Shown piece after piece: positions 26,683 through 36,038 of a stretch of DNA of 64,000 bases. This DNA is from Arthrobacter sp. HY1533 (GTDB taxonomy: Bacteria; Actinomycetota; Actinomycetes; Actinomycetales; Micrococcaceae). The notes under the pieces were generated by a model. That model was not told the DNA's origin, ran no database searches, and saw nothing but the letters and a program-made list of their open reading frames with translations. Made by a program: the position numbers and the translations under genes. The stretch lies in contig NZ_JANKZF010000009.1 of assembly GCF_027568515.1 (NCBI RefSeq), forward strand, positions 62,001 through 126,000. Direction: 5' to 3'. Position 1 is the first letter of the stretch, and the number at the start of each line of letters is the position of its first letter.

Positions 26683-28113
26683 TTACTTGGGTGCGACAGT
26701 CATGGCCATGACGTCCAGGCCCGAATCCAGCTGCTCCATGGTCAGTTCGCCGCGGTCAACGAAGCCCAGGGCCAGGACGGCTTCACGGATGGTGAGGCCT
26801 TCCTTGATGGCGTGCTTGGCGATCTTCGCGGCGTTCTCGTAGCCGATGTACTTGTTCAGCGGCGTGACGATGGACGGGGAAGCCTCGGCCAGGAAGCGGG
26901 CGCGCTCCACGTTTGCGGTCAGGCCGTCGATCATCTTGTCGGCCATGACGCGGGAGGTGTTGGCCAGCAGGCGGATGGACTGCAGCAGGTTCGAGGCCAT
27001 GACCGGGATGCCCACGTTCAGCTCAAACGCGCCGTTGGTGGAGGACAGGGCAATCGTGGTGTCGTTGCCGATGACCTGTGCGGCAACCATGATGGCGGCC
27101 TCGCAGATGACAGGGTTGACCTTGCCGGGCATGATCGAGGAGCCGGGCTGCAGGTCGGGGATGTTGATTTCGCCCAGGCCCGTGTTGGGGCCGGAGCCCA
27201 ACCAGCGCAGATCGTTGTTGATCTTCATGATGGAGTAGGCGATGTTGCGCAGCTGGCCGGATGCCTCGATGAGGCCGTCGCGGTTGGCCTGGGCCTCGAA
27301 GTGGTTGCGGGCCTCGGTCAGCGGCAGGCCGGTGTCGGCGGCGAGCAGTGCGATCACGCGCTGCGGGAAGCCGGCGGGGGTGTTGATGCCCGTGCCAACA
27401 GCGGTGCCGCCCAAGGGGACCTCGGCCACGCGGGGGAGTGCGGACTCGACGCGCTCAATGCCGTAGCGGATCTGGGCTGCGTAGCCGCCAAATTCCTGGC
27501 CGAGCGTGACGGGGGTGGCATCCATCAAGTGGGTGCGGCCGGACTTCACAACGGTGGCGAATTCGGCTTCCTTGCGCTCCAGCGACTCGGCCAGGTGGGC
27601 CAGTGCGGGGACGAGGTCGTTGATCAGGGCCGAGGTGGCTGCAACGTGGACGGAGGTGGGGAACACGTCGTTGGAGGACTGCGAGGCGTTGACGTGGTCG
27701 TTGGGGTGGACCACCTTTTCGGAGCCGGCAGCCACCAGGGCGCGGTTCGCCAGGGTCGCCAGGACCTCGTTCATGTTCATGTTGGAGGACGTGCCGGAAC
27801 CGGTCTGGAACACGTCAATCGGGAAGTCGCCGTCGAACGAGCCTGCGGCAACCTGGTCGGCTGCACCCTCGATTGCGCGGGCCAGCTCAGCGTCGAGCAC
27901 ACCCAGTTCGGCGTTCGTGGTGGCGGCGGCCTTCTTGATGCGGGCCAGCGCTGCAATGTGGGCCGTTTCCAGCGTCATGCCGGAAATCGGGAAGTTTTCA
28001 ACGGCGCGCTGGGTCTGCGCGCTGTACAGGGCGTTGGCCGGAACCCGGACCTCGCCCATGGTGTCGTGTTCAATGCGGAATTCTTGTGCGGAGGCCGCGG
28101 CAGTTTCAGTCAT
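26683..28113 (-). CDS. fumC: Class II fumarate hydratase
   Basis: The 476-residue iron-independent fumarase converts fumarate to L-malate in the TCA cycle. The signature [11 protein letters not shown] is present, with its catalytic Ser loop, plus [15 protein letters not shown] and [17 protein letters not shown] (catalytic His region). On the minus strand TATGGT (28120-28125) sits six bases before the ATG, suggesting a leaderless mRNA. It is followed by the REP-like palindrome; upstream lies the carbonic anhydrase in the same direction, 44 bases away. Confidence 0.96.
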   Translation of the reverse strand: MTETAAASAQEFRIEHDTMGEVRVPANALYSAQTQRAVENFPISGMTLETAHIAALARIKKAAATTNAELGVLDAELARAIEGAADQVAAGSFDGDFPIDVFQTGSGTSSNMNMNEVLATLANRALVAAGSEKVVHPNDHVNASQSSNDVFPTSVHVAATSALINDLVPALAHLAESLERKEAEFATVVKSGRTHLMDATPVTLGQEFGGYAAQIRYGIERVESALPRVAEVPLGGTAVGTGINTPAGFPQRVIALLAADTGLPLTEARNHFEAQANRDGLIEASGQLRNIAYSIMKINNDLRWLGSGPNTGLGEINIPDLQPGSSIMPGKVNPVICEAAIMVAAQVIGNDTTIALSSTNGAFELNVGIPVMASNLLQSIRLLANTSRVMADKMIDGLTANVERARFLAEASPSIVTPLNKYIGYENAAKIAKHAIKEGLTIREAVLALGFVDRGELTMEQLDSGLDVMAMTVAPK

Positions 28114-28157
28114 GCCTACACCATATCGCCGCGGCCCCTGCAGCTAAAAACCGCGGG

Positions 28158-28820
28158 TCAGCGTCCCAGGGAGCCGTTGCTGTAGACGAGGTCGGCGCTG
28201 CCGTCGGAGAGACGGTAGGTCAGGCCCACCACGGCGGTGCGCTGGCGGGCCACGGCGTCGGCGATGATGGGGGAGTTTTCCACCAGGCGCGCGGCCGTCT
28301 GCTTGACGTGCTCCTCCACCATGGCGTTGACGTCGCTGTCCTTGTCCTTGCGCAGGCTGGCCAGCACTGACGGAGTGATGCGTTCCACGAGGTCCCGGAC
28401 AAAACCGGCCGGCATCTCGCCGGTGGCCACTGCGCCCTTGGTGGCGGTCACGGCGCCGCAGTTGTCGTGCCCCAGGACAACGATGAGCGGCACCTTCAGG
28501 TACTCCACGCCGTACTCGAGCGAGCCCAGTGCGGTGTTGTCCAGGACGTGTCCGGCGGTGCGGACCACGAAGGCGTCGCCCAAGCCCAGGTCAAAGATGA
28601 TCTCGGCGGCCAGGCGCGAGTCGGAGCAGCCAAAGATCATGACGAACGGGTTCTGGGCCGACATCAGCGAGGTGCGTCGGGCGGAATCCTGGTTCGGGTG
28701 GGATGAGGTGCCCTCGACAAAGCGGGCATTGCCCTCCATGAGCTTCGCCCAGGCCTCGGGAGGGGAGCTGGGCAAGTCCACGACCACGCCGGTGCTGCTG
28801 CTGTCTTCTTCACCGCTCAT
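28158..28820 (-). CDS. Beta-class carbonic anhydrase
   Basis: A 220-residue zinc enzyme hydrating CO2. Ligands Cys65, His118 and Cys121 are seen in FGCSDSR and GHDNCGAV; the Asp67-Arg69 catalytic dyad is intact. Its start codon overlaps the stop of the upstream DUF4245 gene by one base (TAATG), so translation is probably coupled. It lies upstream of fumC on the same strand. Bicarbonate supply for carboxylases is the usual role. Confidence 0.93.
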   Translation of the reverse strand: MSGEEDSSSTGVVVDLPSSPPEAWAKLMEGNARFVEGTSSHPNQDSARRTSLMSAQNPFVMIFGCSDSRLAAEIIFDLGLGDAFVVRTAGHVLDNTALGSLEYGVEYLKVPLIVVLGHDNCGAVTATKGAVATGEMPAGFVRDLVERITPSVLASLRKDKDSDVNAMVEEHVKQTAARLVENSPIIADAVARQRTAVVGLTYRLSDGSADLVYSNGSLGR

Positions 28821-29455
28821 TATTTGCTGTCCTTCGCTGTGCTGCTTGGCCCGGTGCTTGCTTCCCCCGCGCCGTTCCCGGCGTCAAGGTGCCTGGTGGA
28901 TTCGGTGGCAAGGACGTCAAAATCCTTGAAGTCGGCGGCACCGGTCAAAACAATGGTGGTGTCGCCGCTGGTGAGCACCAGGCTGCGGTCACCCTTAGGT
29001 CTATCACGGAGTTCCCACTCGTGGCCGTCCACGGTGCGGGTGCCCGTCACGGGGGCGTCATGCGCCTGGTCCGAAATCCAGGTGGGATTGGCGGTGATGG
29101 ACTGGCGCAGCGCAATGAAAGTGTTGCTTGAGGTTACGTAGCCAACGTCCCAGAACGCCACGCCGTCGGCGCCAGCCGGGTTCCAGCGCGCATAGTTGGC
29201 CGACCAGCCCTTGGGCATGGGCGCTACGGGGTCAAAGCCGGCCGTGTCGGCTGCGTGGCCGGCCACGGCGGCAACGTCCACAGTGTGGCGGTAGGCATCG
29301 GCCTTGGGCTCGGGGTTCAGCCACACGATGGTCACCACAATGGCCACGGTGGAGAACATGGCCAGCAGCATGCCGATCACGGAGGCGTTGGCGCGCTTGG
29401 CCGCCCCGGCGGCAATGACGGGCTTGACGGGAGGGGTGGAACTGGATTCACTCAC
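28820..29455 (-). CDS. DUF4245 domain membrane-anchored protein
   Basis: 211 residues, an actinobacterial family of unknown function. There is a short cytoplasmic N-terminus (SESSSTPPVKP), one transmembrane helix (ASVIGMLLAMFSTVAIVVTIVWL, about 24-46) and an extracytoplasmic domain with PMPKGWSANYARWNP and WISDQAHDAPVTGTRTVDGHEWEL, characteristic of DUF4245. GTG at 29453-29455 gives the family-typical start; GGAGG is immediately adjacent, so initiation is not textbook. It is divergent from glpX, which in my experience is the usual arrangement in this phylum. Confidence 0.82.
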   Translation of the reverse strand: MSESSSTPPVKPVIAAGAAKRANASVIGMLLAMFSTVAIVVTIVWLNPEPKADAYRHTVDVAAVAGHAADTAGFDPVAPMPKGWSANYARWNPAGADGVAFWDVGYVTSSNTFIALRQSITANPTWISDQAHDAPVTGTRTVDGHEWELRDRPKGDRSLVLTSGDTTIVLTGAADFKDFDVLATESTRHLDAGNGAGEASTGPSSTAKDSK

Positions 29456-29632
29456 CCTCCCATCTTCCCAGATCCCGGAGGCCAAGCCGCCATCGGGGCC
29501 CGGACGTGGCGCAGCTCACGGTGGCCCGTGCCGCCGGGTCGCCTATGATTGGCCCTGTAGGCAATAACACGGCAGGCTGCGCACCGTCGCGCACCACAAA
29601 TTCTGCGCCTACCCGAACAATGGGGTTTTTAC

Positions 29633-30670
29633 GTGGCTGAAAAAGCATCACAAGCTGACTATTCGCAATTGTCGCGCTCTCTCGCCGTGGGCGACAGTGA
29701 GCCGGACCGCAACCTGGCCCTTGAGCTGGTGCGTGTCACGGAAGCCGCGGCCATTGCCGGCGGCCACTGGGTAGGTTTCGGCGAGAAAAACCTGGCCGAC
29801 GGCGCGGCCGTTGACGCCATGCGCTCCCTCCTTTCCACCGTCCACTTCAACGGCGTGGTTGTCATTGGCGAGGGCGAAAAGGATGAAGCCCCCATGCTGT
29901 TCAACGGCGAGGTTGTGGGCGACGGCTCCGGCCCCGAGTGCGACGTTGCCGTTGACCCGATCGACGGCACCCGCCTGACCGCCATGGGCATCAACAACGC
30001 CCTGGCCGTGCTGGCCGTGGCCGAACGCGGCACCATGTTCGACCCTTCCGCAGTGTTCTACATGGAAAAGCTCGTCACGGGCCCCGAGGCCGCCGACATG
30101 GTCGACCTGCGCCTGCCCGTCAAGCAGAACCTGCACCTCATCGCCAAGGCCAAGGGCGTGAAGGTCAACCAGCTCACCGTCATGGTCCTGGACCGCGACC
30201 GCCACACCAAGCTCATCGGCGAAATCCGCGAGGCCGGCGCCCGCACCAAGATCATTCTCGACGGCGACGTGGCCGGCGCCATTGCCGCCGCCCGCTCCGG
30301 CACCGGCGTGGACGCGCTCATGGGCATCGGCGGCACGCCCGAGGGCATTGTCGCGGCCTGCGCCATCAAGACACTGGGCGGCGTCATCCAGGGCCGTCTC
30401 TGGCCCACCTCCGATGAGGAAAAGCAGAAGGCGATCGACGCCGGGCACGACCTTGACCGCGTGCTGTCCACCAACGACCTCGTCACGAGCGACAACTGCT
30501 ACTTCGCCGCCACCGGCATCACCGACGGTGATTTGCTGCGCGGCGTGCGCTACGACAAGGGCCGGGTCATGACCCAATCAATCGTGATGCGCTCCAAGTC
30601 CGGCACCATCCGCTTCGTGGACGGCGAGCACCAGGCAGCCAAGTGGGAGACGTACGCCCGCCGCAACTAG
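29633..30670 (+). CDS. glpX: Class II fructose-1,6-bisphosphatase
   Basis: The 345-residue gluconeogenic phosphatase hydrolyses fructose 1,6-bisphosphate to fructose 6-phosphate. Metal and catalytic motifs are GEGEKDE (79-85) and VDPIDGTRL (from 107). The IGGTPEG loop follows later. The start is GTG at 29633. Actinobacteria commonly rely on this GlpX-type enzyme as the main FBPase. It is monocistronic, followed by REP-like repeats. Confidence 0.95.
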   Translation: MAEKASQADYSQLSRSLAVGDSEPDRNLALELVRVTEAAAIAGGHWVGFGEKNLADGAAVDAMRSLLSTVHFNGVVVIGEGEKDEAPMLFNGEVVGDGSGPECDVAVDPIDGTRLTAMGINNALAVLAVAERGTMFDPSAVFYMEKLVTGPEAADMVDLRLPVKQNLHLIAKAKGVKVNQLTVMVLDRDRHTKLIGEIREAGARTKIILDGDVAGAIAAARSGTGVDALMGIGGTPEGIVAACAIKTLGGVIQGRLWPTSDEEKQKAIDAGHDLDRVLSTNDLVTSDNCYFAATGITDGDLLRGVRYDKGRVMTQSIVMRSKSGTIRFVDGEHQAAKWETYARRN

Positions 30671-30738
30671 GTACGCCGGTGGCCGCCTGTCCCCGGTGGT
30701 CGAGTCTGTCGCCGGTGGTCGAGCCTGTCGAGACCCGG
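30671..30738. repeat. Three degenerate REP-like units after glpX
   Basis: Three successive units share CCGGTGG(T/C)CG.(G)(T/C)CTGTC: about 30671-30692, 30692-30711 and 30712-30738. The last is the best, with CCGGTGGTCGAGCCTGTCGA. They are direct repeats of the element also found at 26.6, 60.2-60.4 and 61.5 kb. Confidence 0.75.
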
Positions 30739-30757
30739 CAGCCGGTAGGGTTGAAGC

Positions 30758-31762
30758 ATGACTTTGAGTGTTGTGCCTTGCCATGTCCGTGACGAGTGGG
30801 ATGCCGCCGTTGATTCGCAGCAGGGGCATCCCATGCAGCTGTGGGGCTGGGGCGAGACGAAGGCCGCGCACAACTGGCGCGTGGACCGGGTGCTCGTGAA
30901 GGACGGCGACCGGCTGGTGGGCTCGGCCCAGCTGCTGCTGCGCCCCCTGCCCTTCCCGTTCCGCTCCCTGGCGTACCTCGCAAGGGGACCCCAGGCAGAG
31001 GCGGGCCGGGAGAACGAGGTGCTGGACGCCGTCGGCCGCTATGTGAAGACCACCCACAAGTCCGTTGCGCTCACCGCCGAGCCGGACTGGGACGAGGGCT
31101 CCGTGGCCGTGGCAACCCTGCCGGCCACGGGCTGGACGCGCAGCGCCTCCACAATCCTGATCCCTCGCACGCTCATCCTGGACTTGACCCGCAGCGAGGA
31201 TGAGCTGCTGGGTGCCATGTCCAAGAAGACGCGCCAGTACATCCGCAAATCCAGCCGCGAGGCCCTGGAATACCGCGCGGTGACTGCGGCCGAGCTTCCG
31301 CAGGTCATGGCCGTGTACAAGGACACCGCCGAGCGCGCCGATTTCGGCATCCACCAGGACGGCTACTACGCCGACATCCTGGCGAACCTTGGCACTGCCT
31401 CGCCCATCTACGGCGCGTTCGAGGGCGACAAGCTCGTCTCGTTCCTGTGGCTGGCAGCCAGCGGGTCCACGGCGTTTGAGCTTTATGGCGGCATGACGGA
31501 GCAGGGCAGCGTGCTGCGTGCCAACTTCTCGCTGAAGTGGCTGGCCATCTGTGAGATGAAGGCCCGCGGCATCACGCGCTACGACTTCAATGGGCTGCTC
31601 AATGACGGCGTCTCCAAGTTCAAGTTCGGCTTTGCCGACCACGAGAACATGCTGGCCGGAACCTGGGACCTGGGCCTGTCCCCGCTGTACCCCGTGTTTG
31701 CCAAGGCGCTGCCGCTGGCCCGCCGCTCGCTGCGCAAGGTCAAGGGCCTGCTCAAGCGCTGA
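30758..31762 (+). CDS. FemAB-like aminoacyltransferase (peptidoglycan bridge family)
   Basis: The 334-residue product belongs to the FemABX/GNAT-like group, which transfers aminoacyl groups from tRNA to the peptide of lipid II. N-terminal HPMQLWGWGETKAAHNW, central KKTRQYIRKSSREALEYR and C-terminal RYDFNGLLNDGVSKFKFGF are family landmarks. A TAGGGT hexamer lies six bases before the ATG, suggesting leaderless expression. It is followed by a perfect palindrome. Interpeptide bridge synthesis fits the wall chemistry of Arthrobacter-like cells; the amino acid added is unknown. Confidence 0.85.
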   Translation: MTLSVVPCHVRDEWDAAVDSQQGHPMQLWGWGETKAAHNWRVDRVLVKDGDRLVGSAQLLLRPLPFPFRSLAYLARGPQAEAGRENEVLDAVGRYVKTTHKSVALTAEPDWDEGSVAVATLPATGWTRSASTILIPRTLILDLTRSEDELLGAMSKKTRQYIRKSSREALEYRAVTAAELPQVMAVYKDTAERADFGIHQDGYYADILANLGTASPIYGAFEGDKLVSFLWLAASGSTAFELYGGMTEQGSVLRANFSLKWLAICEMKARGITRYDFNGLLNDGVSKFKFGFADHENMLAGTWDLGLSPLYPVFAKALPLARRSLRKVKGLLKR

Positions 31763-31773
31763 CTTCCGCGAGT

Positions 31774-31819
31774 CCGCAGCACTTGACGCTTTGAAACGTC
31801 TAAGCGTCAAGTGCTGCGG
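31774..31819. repeat. Palindromic element copy 1, also a hairpin terminator
   Basis: CCGCAGCACTTGACGCTT (31774-31791) and AAGCGTCAAGTGCTGCGG (31802-31819) form a perfect 18-bp stem around TGAAACGTCT. It sits between the FemAB-like gene and the convergent nuclease-like gene. A related palindrome with the same flanking CGAGT..TCGGCG lies on the other side of that gene at 32946. Confidence 0.8.
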
Positions 31820-31827
31820 GTTCGGCG

Positions 31828-32817
31828 TCAGTCGAAGTCCTTGCGGGTGTTCAGGAGCCCACCCATCGAGCGTCCCGCAAGGTTCTGCGGGTCCGGCCAG
31901 CCGCCCAGCTTCAGTGCCCGGGCAATCTTGGTCACGACCACTTGTTCCCCCGCACGGATGTCTTCGTTGTTGATCAGTACTTGGTGCCAACCCAAGGACC
32001 TGGTGATGTAGTCCCTGTCGTGGTCCTTGGCTTGCTGGGCCGCGGTGAAATGGTGCAGGCCGTCATACTCGGCACACGTCCTGTATTTCTCGTTGGCCAG
32101 GTCTGGCCCCACCTTGCCCCTGCCGGCGGCGTCCCGGATCTCCACGTTGTGTTCAAAGTCCGGCAACGGGGAGCGGACAATGATGAGCCGCAGCATCGTT
32201 TCGCGGGCGGAATCCGAGCCCACCCTTGCCAGGTCCAGGGCGGCCCGCAGTTTTCGCACTCCCCGGCTGCCGGAATGCTTGGCCACGTAGGCGCGGAGCT
32301 CGTCCATGGGAACCCACGGGTGGATCTGCCGTCCAAAGGAACGGTGGTGTTCGCTCACCAGCTGGTCCGCGATCGCCACCAGCTCGTCTACGGTCAGCAC
32401 GGGGGCAATGTCCAGCAGCGTCCGGAGCTTGGAGGTGGCAGGGACGCCGTCGCAGACCACCACGTCAGCGGGGTCAAGGGCCAGCTCATGTCCCCGGACG
32501 TCGTTTCTGCGGGGAGAGTCCTGGCCCGCAGGCCTCGCCACATCGAAAGGGCCATGCTGCAACCGGGCCGGAAGGTAAAAGCCGTGGATCCGGGCCGCGG
32601 TCAGGTGGCTTATGACGCCATTCGGTGTCACCTCCGCGAGCGTCCGGCAACAGTCCAGGAGTCCCGGTTCAATGTCCCGGGGCACCCGGATGCCCCGGCT
32701 GGGGATCCAGAGATCAGATGCCCGGGTGCGGCGCTCGGAAACCCCGTTCCGCAGGGCCGACTCCAACGCAAAGGGAACCCCGGAGATGGGTGGTGGCAGC
32801 GGCTTGGGCCTTCTCAT
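31828..32817 (-). CDS. DUF559/Vsr-like nuclease-fold protein with N-terminal AbiEi-like region
   Basis: 329 residues from the ATG at 32815-32817. The C-terminal third has the DUF559 pattern: VGPDLANEKYRTCAEYDGLHHF, with Asp, Glu-Tyr-Asp-Gly and then DRDYITRSLGWHQVLI, resembling the PD-(D/E)xK fold of very-short-patch endonucleases. The N-terminal two thirds resemble the wing and core of AbiEi-type antitoxin or transcription-factor-like proteins (GVISHLTAARIHGFYLP). Such proteins are frequent orphans in actinobacteria and have no proven function. GGAGG is only one base from the ATG; a GTG at 32904 would overlap DnaA-box-like sequences. It is flanked by related palindromes. Confidence 0.7.
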   Translation of the reverse strand: MRRPKPLPPPISGVPFALESALRNGVSERRTRASDLWIPSRGIRVPRDIEPGLLDCCRTLAEVTPNGVISHLTAARIHGFYLPARLQHGPFDVARPAGQDSPRRNDVRGHELALDPADVVVCDGVPATSKLRTLLDIAPVLTVDELVAIADQLVSEHHRSFGRQIHPWVPMDELRAYVAKHSGSRGVRKLRAALDLARVGSDSARETMLRLIIVRSPLPDFEHNVEIRDAAGRGKVGPDLANEKYRTCAEYDGLHHFTAAQQAKDHDRDYITRSLGWHQVLINNEDIRAGEQVVVTKIARALKLGGWPDPQNLAGRSMGGLLNTRKDFD

Positions 32818-32878
32818 GCCTCCATTAGGGCAGGATTCGCGGCGCCCGGAGGCTGGGATTGGCTGTTTTGGGCGAATC

Positions 32879-32905
32879 TGTGGACAACAGTTTTCAGTAT
32901 CCACA
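32879..32905. promoter_or_regulatory. Inverted pair of DnaA-box-like sequences upstream of the nuclease-like gene
   Basis: TGTGGACAA (32879-32887; complement TTGTCCACA, an exact actinobacterial-type DnaA box) faces GTATCCACA (32897-32905, one mismatch). Together they make an imperfect palindrome in the promoter region. They may be an operator for the gene itself or DnaA-binding sites outside the origin. Confidence 0.35.
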
Positions 32906-32945
32906 GTCCAGGGGGTTCGGTGCCGCCCGTGAACGCAACGCGAGT

Positions 32946-32991
32946 CCGCAGCTCATGACGCATTGAATGGTGAAAGCGTCATGTGCTGCGG
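32946..32991. repeat. Palindromic element copy 2
   Basis: CCGCAGCTCATGACGCATT (32946-32964) and AAAGCGTCATGTGCTGCGG (32973-32991) form a 19-bp stem with two mismatches. It shares the outer CGAGTCCGCAGC and GCTGCGG with the copy at 31774. It lies 55 bases before the end of manA. Confidence 0.7.
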
Positions 32992-33045
32992 TCTCGGCGT
33001 ACCCAAGGCTGCCAGGGGCTGGACCCGAGGAGATGGCCGAAGCGG

Positions 33046-34326
33046 TTAGCCGGCCACCGTCACGGCGAAGACCACTGCGGGCCCGTCGGAGTGGGCCGCG
33101 TCGACGTGCGGGTGCACCATGACGGGGTTCTCGGCGGCGGGGACAAACACTGATCCGCCGCGGGAGAGGGCCATGTCGCCACGGGGGGAGTCCAGCAGCA
33201 CGGAACCGGACACTGCCAGGACCAGCAGCGGCCCGTTCTGCACCAGGGGCACGGGATCGGAATCCGCGGAGATTTCCACGCGCTGCAGAGAGAATTCCGC
33301 GAACGGCGGCTCCCACATGTGCTGGTCAAGGTCGGTGGTGCGGGTGGGCACCACGGGCACGCCGCTCGGGGCAAAGTCAACGGTTTCCAGGAGTTCCGGC
33401 ACGTCAACGTGCTTGCCAGTCAGGCCGCCGCGCATCACGTTGTCCGAGGACGCCATGACCTCCAGGCCCAGGCCCTTCAGGTAGGCGTGGATGTTGCCGG
33501 CCGGCAGGTAGATTGATTCGCCCGGCTGCAGCGAGACACGGTTCAGCAGCAGCGAGACCAGCACACCGGCGTCGCCCGGGTACTGCGCGGCAAGGTCAAC
33601 CACGGTTTCCAGGGACGACAATGCGTTGGCGGGCAGCCCTGAAGCTGCAGAAGCAACGGCGGCGCCGCCATCGGCCAGTGCCGAGGCGGCCAGCTCCACG
33701 AGGGCAGTGGTTTCGTCTCCGCCGCCCAGCAGAGCCTCAAAGGCGCGGCGCACCACCATGGGCTCTGCCATGCGGGAGTTCAACGCCATTTCCACGGCGC
33801 CCAGCAGCGCGGGGACCTCGGCACCGGAGGCGGCAATGGCGGTGCCCACGGCCCGGAACAGTGCGGCCGACTCCGCGCACGGGCGGAAGCCGCACAGTGC
33901 CTCGAACGGCGTCAGGGCCAGGATCATCTCAGGCTTGTGGTTCGCATCCTTGTAGTTGCGGTGCGCGGCGTCGCGGGGGACACCGGCGGCTTCCTCGTCG
34001 GCAAACCGCTCGCGGGCGCGCTCCAGCGTGGGGTGCACCTGCAGGGACAGCGCCTTGTCGGCGGCGAGCAGCTTGGCCAGGAACGGCAGTTTCGCCCCGA
34101 ACGCGGCATGCACGCCACTGCCCAGGGTGGATTCCGGGTGCTCGGCAATGAGGCGGTCCAGCGGCATGGGGCCGTCCGGCGTCGCGGCGACTGAGGGAGA
34201 GTCCGGGTGCGCGCCCATCCACAGCTCCGCCTCGGGGCCGCCACTGGGTTCCTTGCCCAACAGCTCGGCAATGGCGGTGCTGGACCCCCAGGGGTAGTCG
34301 CGCATGACGTTGGTGAGTGCAAACAT
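33046..34326 (-). CDS. manA: Mannose-6-phosphate isomerase, class I
   Basis: The 426-residue zinc enzyme interconverts fructose 6-phosphate and mannose 6-phosphate, supplying mannose for glycans and phosphoinositol mannosides. Zinc-site motifs: LSLQVHPTLERA (Gln and His), HKPEMILALTPFEALCGFR (Glu), and the C-terminal YLPAGNIHAYLKGLGLEVMASSDN (His and catalytic region). The ATG at 34324-34326 has AGGAGAA eight bases upstream. It is the most downstream gene of a minus-strand cluster after purK-purE-LCP. Its place near whiB and ahcY is conserved in actinobacteria. Confidence 0.94.
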   Translation of the reverse strand: MFALTNVMRDYPWGSSTAIAELLGKEPSGGPEAELWMGAHPDSPSVAATPDGPMPLDRLIAEHPESTLGSGVHAAFGAKLPFLAKLLAADKALSLQVHPTLERARERFADEEAAGVPRDAAHRNYKDANHKPEMILALTPFEALCGFRPCAESAALFRAVGTAIAASGAEVPALLGAVEMALNSRMAEPMVVRRAFEALLGGGDETTALVELAASALADGGAAVASAASGLPANALSSLETVVDLAAQYPGDAGVLVSLLLNRVSLQPGESIYLPAGNIHAYLKGLGLEVMASSDNVMRGGLTGKHVDVPELLETVDFAPSGVPVVPTRTTDLDQHMWEPPFAEFSLQRVEISADSDPVPLVQNGPLLVLAVSGSVLLDSPRGDMALSRGGSVFVPAAENPVMVHPHVDAAHSDGPAVVFAVTVAG

Positions 34327-34405
34327 GTGGGGATTCTCCTGGTCCAGGCAAGCGGGTTTGCATCCCAGCCTATCCATAAAAATCCCCGCCGGGTGGCAGT
34401 TGCGC

Positions 34406-36028
34406 CTATCCGGGGGAGCACGTCCCGTTGTTGTCCAAAAGGGCTGTGAGCATGGCGTCGTCGCCGTTGATGGCGAGCTGCTGGAGGTAGTCCGCGGTGA
34501 TCTGCGGACCGGCCGACGGCGTCTGCTCGGCGGGTGCCTCCGGGGCCGGCACCGGTGCCGCTGGTGCCTCGGGTGCGGGAGCCTGCGGAGCGGCACCTGT
34601 GCCCGGGTCCGCGGGGGCGGGGGCCGGGGTGGTCGCGGCCGGTGCGGCAGGAGCCGGGTTGAGCAGCGCCTTGACGCGCTGGTGCACCGCATCGAAGTCG
34701 GGGTAGGTGGAGAATTCCGTGGGGAAGTCCGGCGGGCCAATGGTCAGGCGCGCAAGCGGGTGGCCCTTGGATTTCAGCGCCAGGGACACAAAGCTGCCCA
34801 GCTGGCCGGCGGGCAGGTCGGATTCAATGACCTTGGAACCGGCGTCGGCAATGGCATTGAACTTGGTCAGCACGGTGGCCGGGTCCATCTGGGCCAGCAT
34901 GGCGGCCTGGATGCACTGCTGGCGCTGGCTGCGGTTGTATTCCAGCACCCACTGCCGGGAGCGGGCGTACCAAAGCGCGTGGTAGCCATCCAGCGTCTGC
35001 ACGCCGGGGGCGATCCAGCCCGTGGGCGGCAGGTGGTCGCCGGTGCCGTTGACGTCGTCGCCGCTGATGGGCACCCAGCCGCCAACGTTGACCTTGACCC
35101 CGCCCAGGGCGTCGATGAGCGTGGAGAAGCCGGCCATGTCCACCAGGACGTAGCCCTGGATTTTCAGGCCCAGGATGCCGCCAGCGGCGTCCATCATGGC
35201 CGCGGCCCCCACGTCGGGAGCACCGGGGTACAGGCCCGGGTGGTTGTTCGTGACGTCCGTGTACAGGAAGTTGATGATGCAGTCGTCCCCGCAGTTGTAG
35301 CCGTCGGGGTACACGCCCCACAGCGGCGAATTGGGGGAGAACGGCGCGTTCTGCAGGTTGCGCGGGATGCTGATGGTTGCGGCGGCGCCTGTCTTGGCAT
35401 CGACGCTGACCACGATGATCGAGTCAGGGCGCCGGCCGCTGCGGTCCTCGCCGGCGTCACCGCCCATGACCAGGAAGTTGTAGCGGCCATCCACGGGCTT
35501 CATGTCCGGGCCGGCCTGGAAGATGGAGGTGATGGCGTTGCGCCCGGAATTGATCAGGAACGCCCCGTAGCCCAATGTGCCGCTGGTCAGCACCATGAGC
35601 ACCACAAGCGCCCCGCCCACCATGCCGCGCATGCCCGGCGCCAGCAGGCCCGGGCGGATGATGCGCAGCGTGTTCAGGAACATGACGGCCCAGCCCACGG
35701 CGGCGGCCACCATGGCCACGATGACCAGCAGCGAGGTGACGGGGTTGGTGAACAGGTTCAGCAGGGTTTCGCGCTGCACCAGGGCAAGCACGACGGCGGC
35801 AATCACCAGTGCCCACACCGTGAAGGTCACGCGCAGGGCCAGCCGGCCAAGGCGCTTGTTCCCGGCCACCACCTGGGCGGAACCGGGCAGGACGAGGGTC
35901 AGCAGCAAAAGGAACCAGGCCCGCTTTGAGCGCACGGGGGCCGACGCCGATTCGGGGTACCGGACCGGGTTGGTCAACACTGGCGGGCGGTTGGAGGCCC
36001 TGGACACCTTGGGGCTGCTGAAGCTCAT
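34406..36028 (-). CDS. LytR-CpsA-Psr (LCP) family phosphotransferase
   Basis: 540 residues. LCP enzymes ligate polyprenyl-linked polymers such as teichoic acid or arabinogalactan to peptidoglycan. About four N-terminal helices, unusually many, lie between residues 35 and 150 (AWFLLLLTLVLPG, LVIAAVVLALV, SLLVIVAMVAAAVGWAVMF, GALVVLMVLTSGTLGYGAF). The LCP domain shows NFLVMGGDAGEDRSGRRPDSIIVVS with the Asp/Arg pyrophosphate-binding set and DGYHALWYARSR. A 70-residue Ala/Pro linker (about 450-505) leads to a short C-terminal tail. The ATG at 36026-36028 lies ten bases after purE. Wall attachment is the likely job. Confidence 0.9.
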   Translation of the reverse strand: MSFSSPKVSRASNRPPVLTNPVRYPESASAPVRSKRAWFLLLLTLVLPGSAQVVAGNKRLGRLALRVTFTVWALVIAAVVLALVQRETLLNLFTNPVTSLLVIVAMVAAAVGWAVMFLNTLRIIRPGLLAPGMRGMVGGALVVLMVLTSGTLGYGAFLINSGRNAITSIFQAGPDMKPVDGRYNFLVMGGDAGEDRSGRRPDSIIVVSVDAKTGAAATISIPRNLQNAPFSPNSPLWGVYPDGYNCGDDCIINFLYTDVTNNHPGLYPGAPDVGAAAMMDAAGGILGLKIQGYVLVDMAGFSTLIDALGGVKVNVGGWVPISGDDVNGTGDHLPPTGWIAPGVQTLDGYHALWYARSRQWVLEYNRSQRQQCIQAAMLAQMDPATVLTKFNAIADAGSKVIESDLPAGQLGSFVSLALKSKGHPLARLTIGPPDFPTEFSTYPDFDAVHQRVKALLNPAPAAPAATTPAPAPADPGTGAAPQAPAPEAPAAPVPAPEAPAEQTPSAGPQITADYLQQLAINGDDAMLTALLDNNGTCSPG

Positions 36029-36038
36029 GCTGTTGGGA

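Noticed and set aside
32879-32905. A replication origin.
   Set aside because: Only two DnaA-like boxes, no dnaA/dnaN/rpmH neighbours, no AT-rich unwinding region.
34304-35929. A 541-codon plus-strand open frame.
   Set aside because: It lies antisense to the LCP gene, with no family similarity and shadow-type composition.
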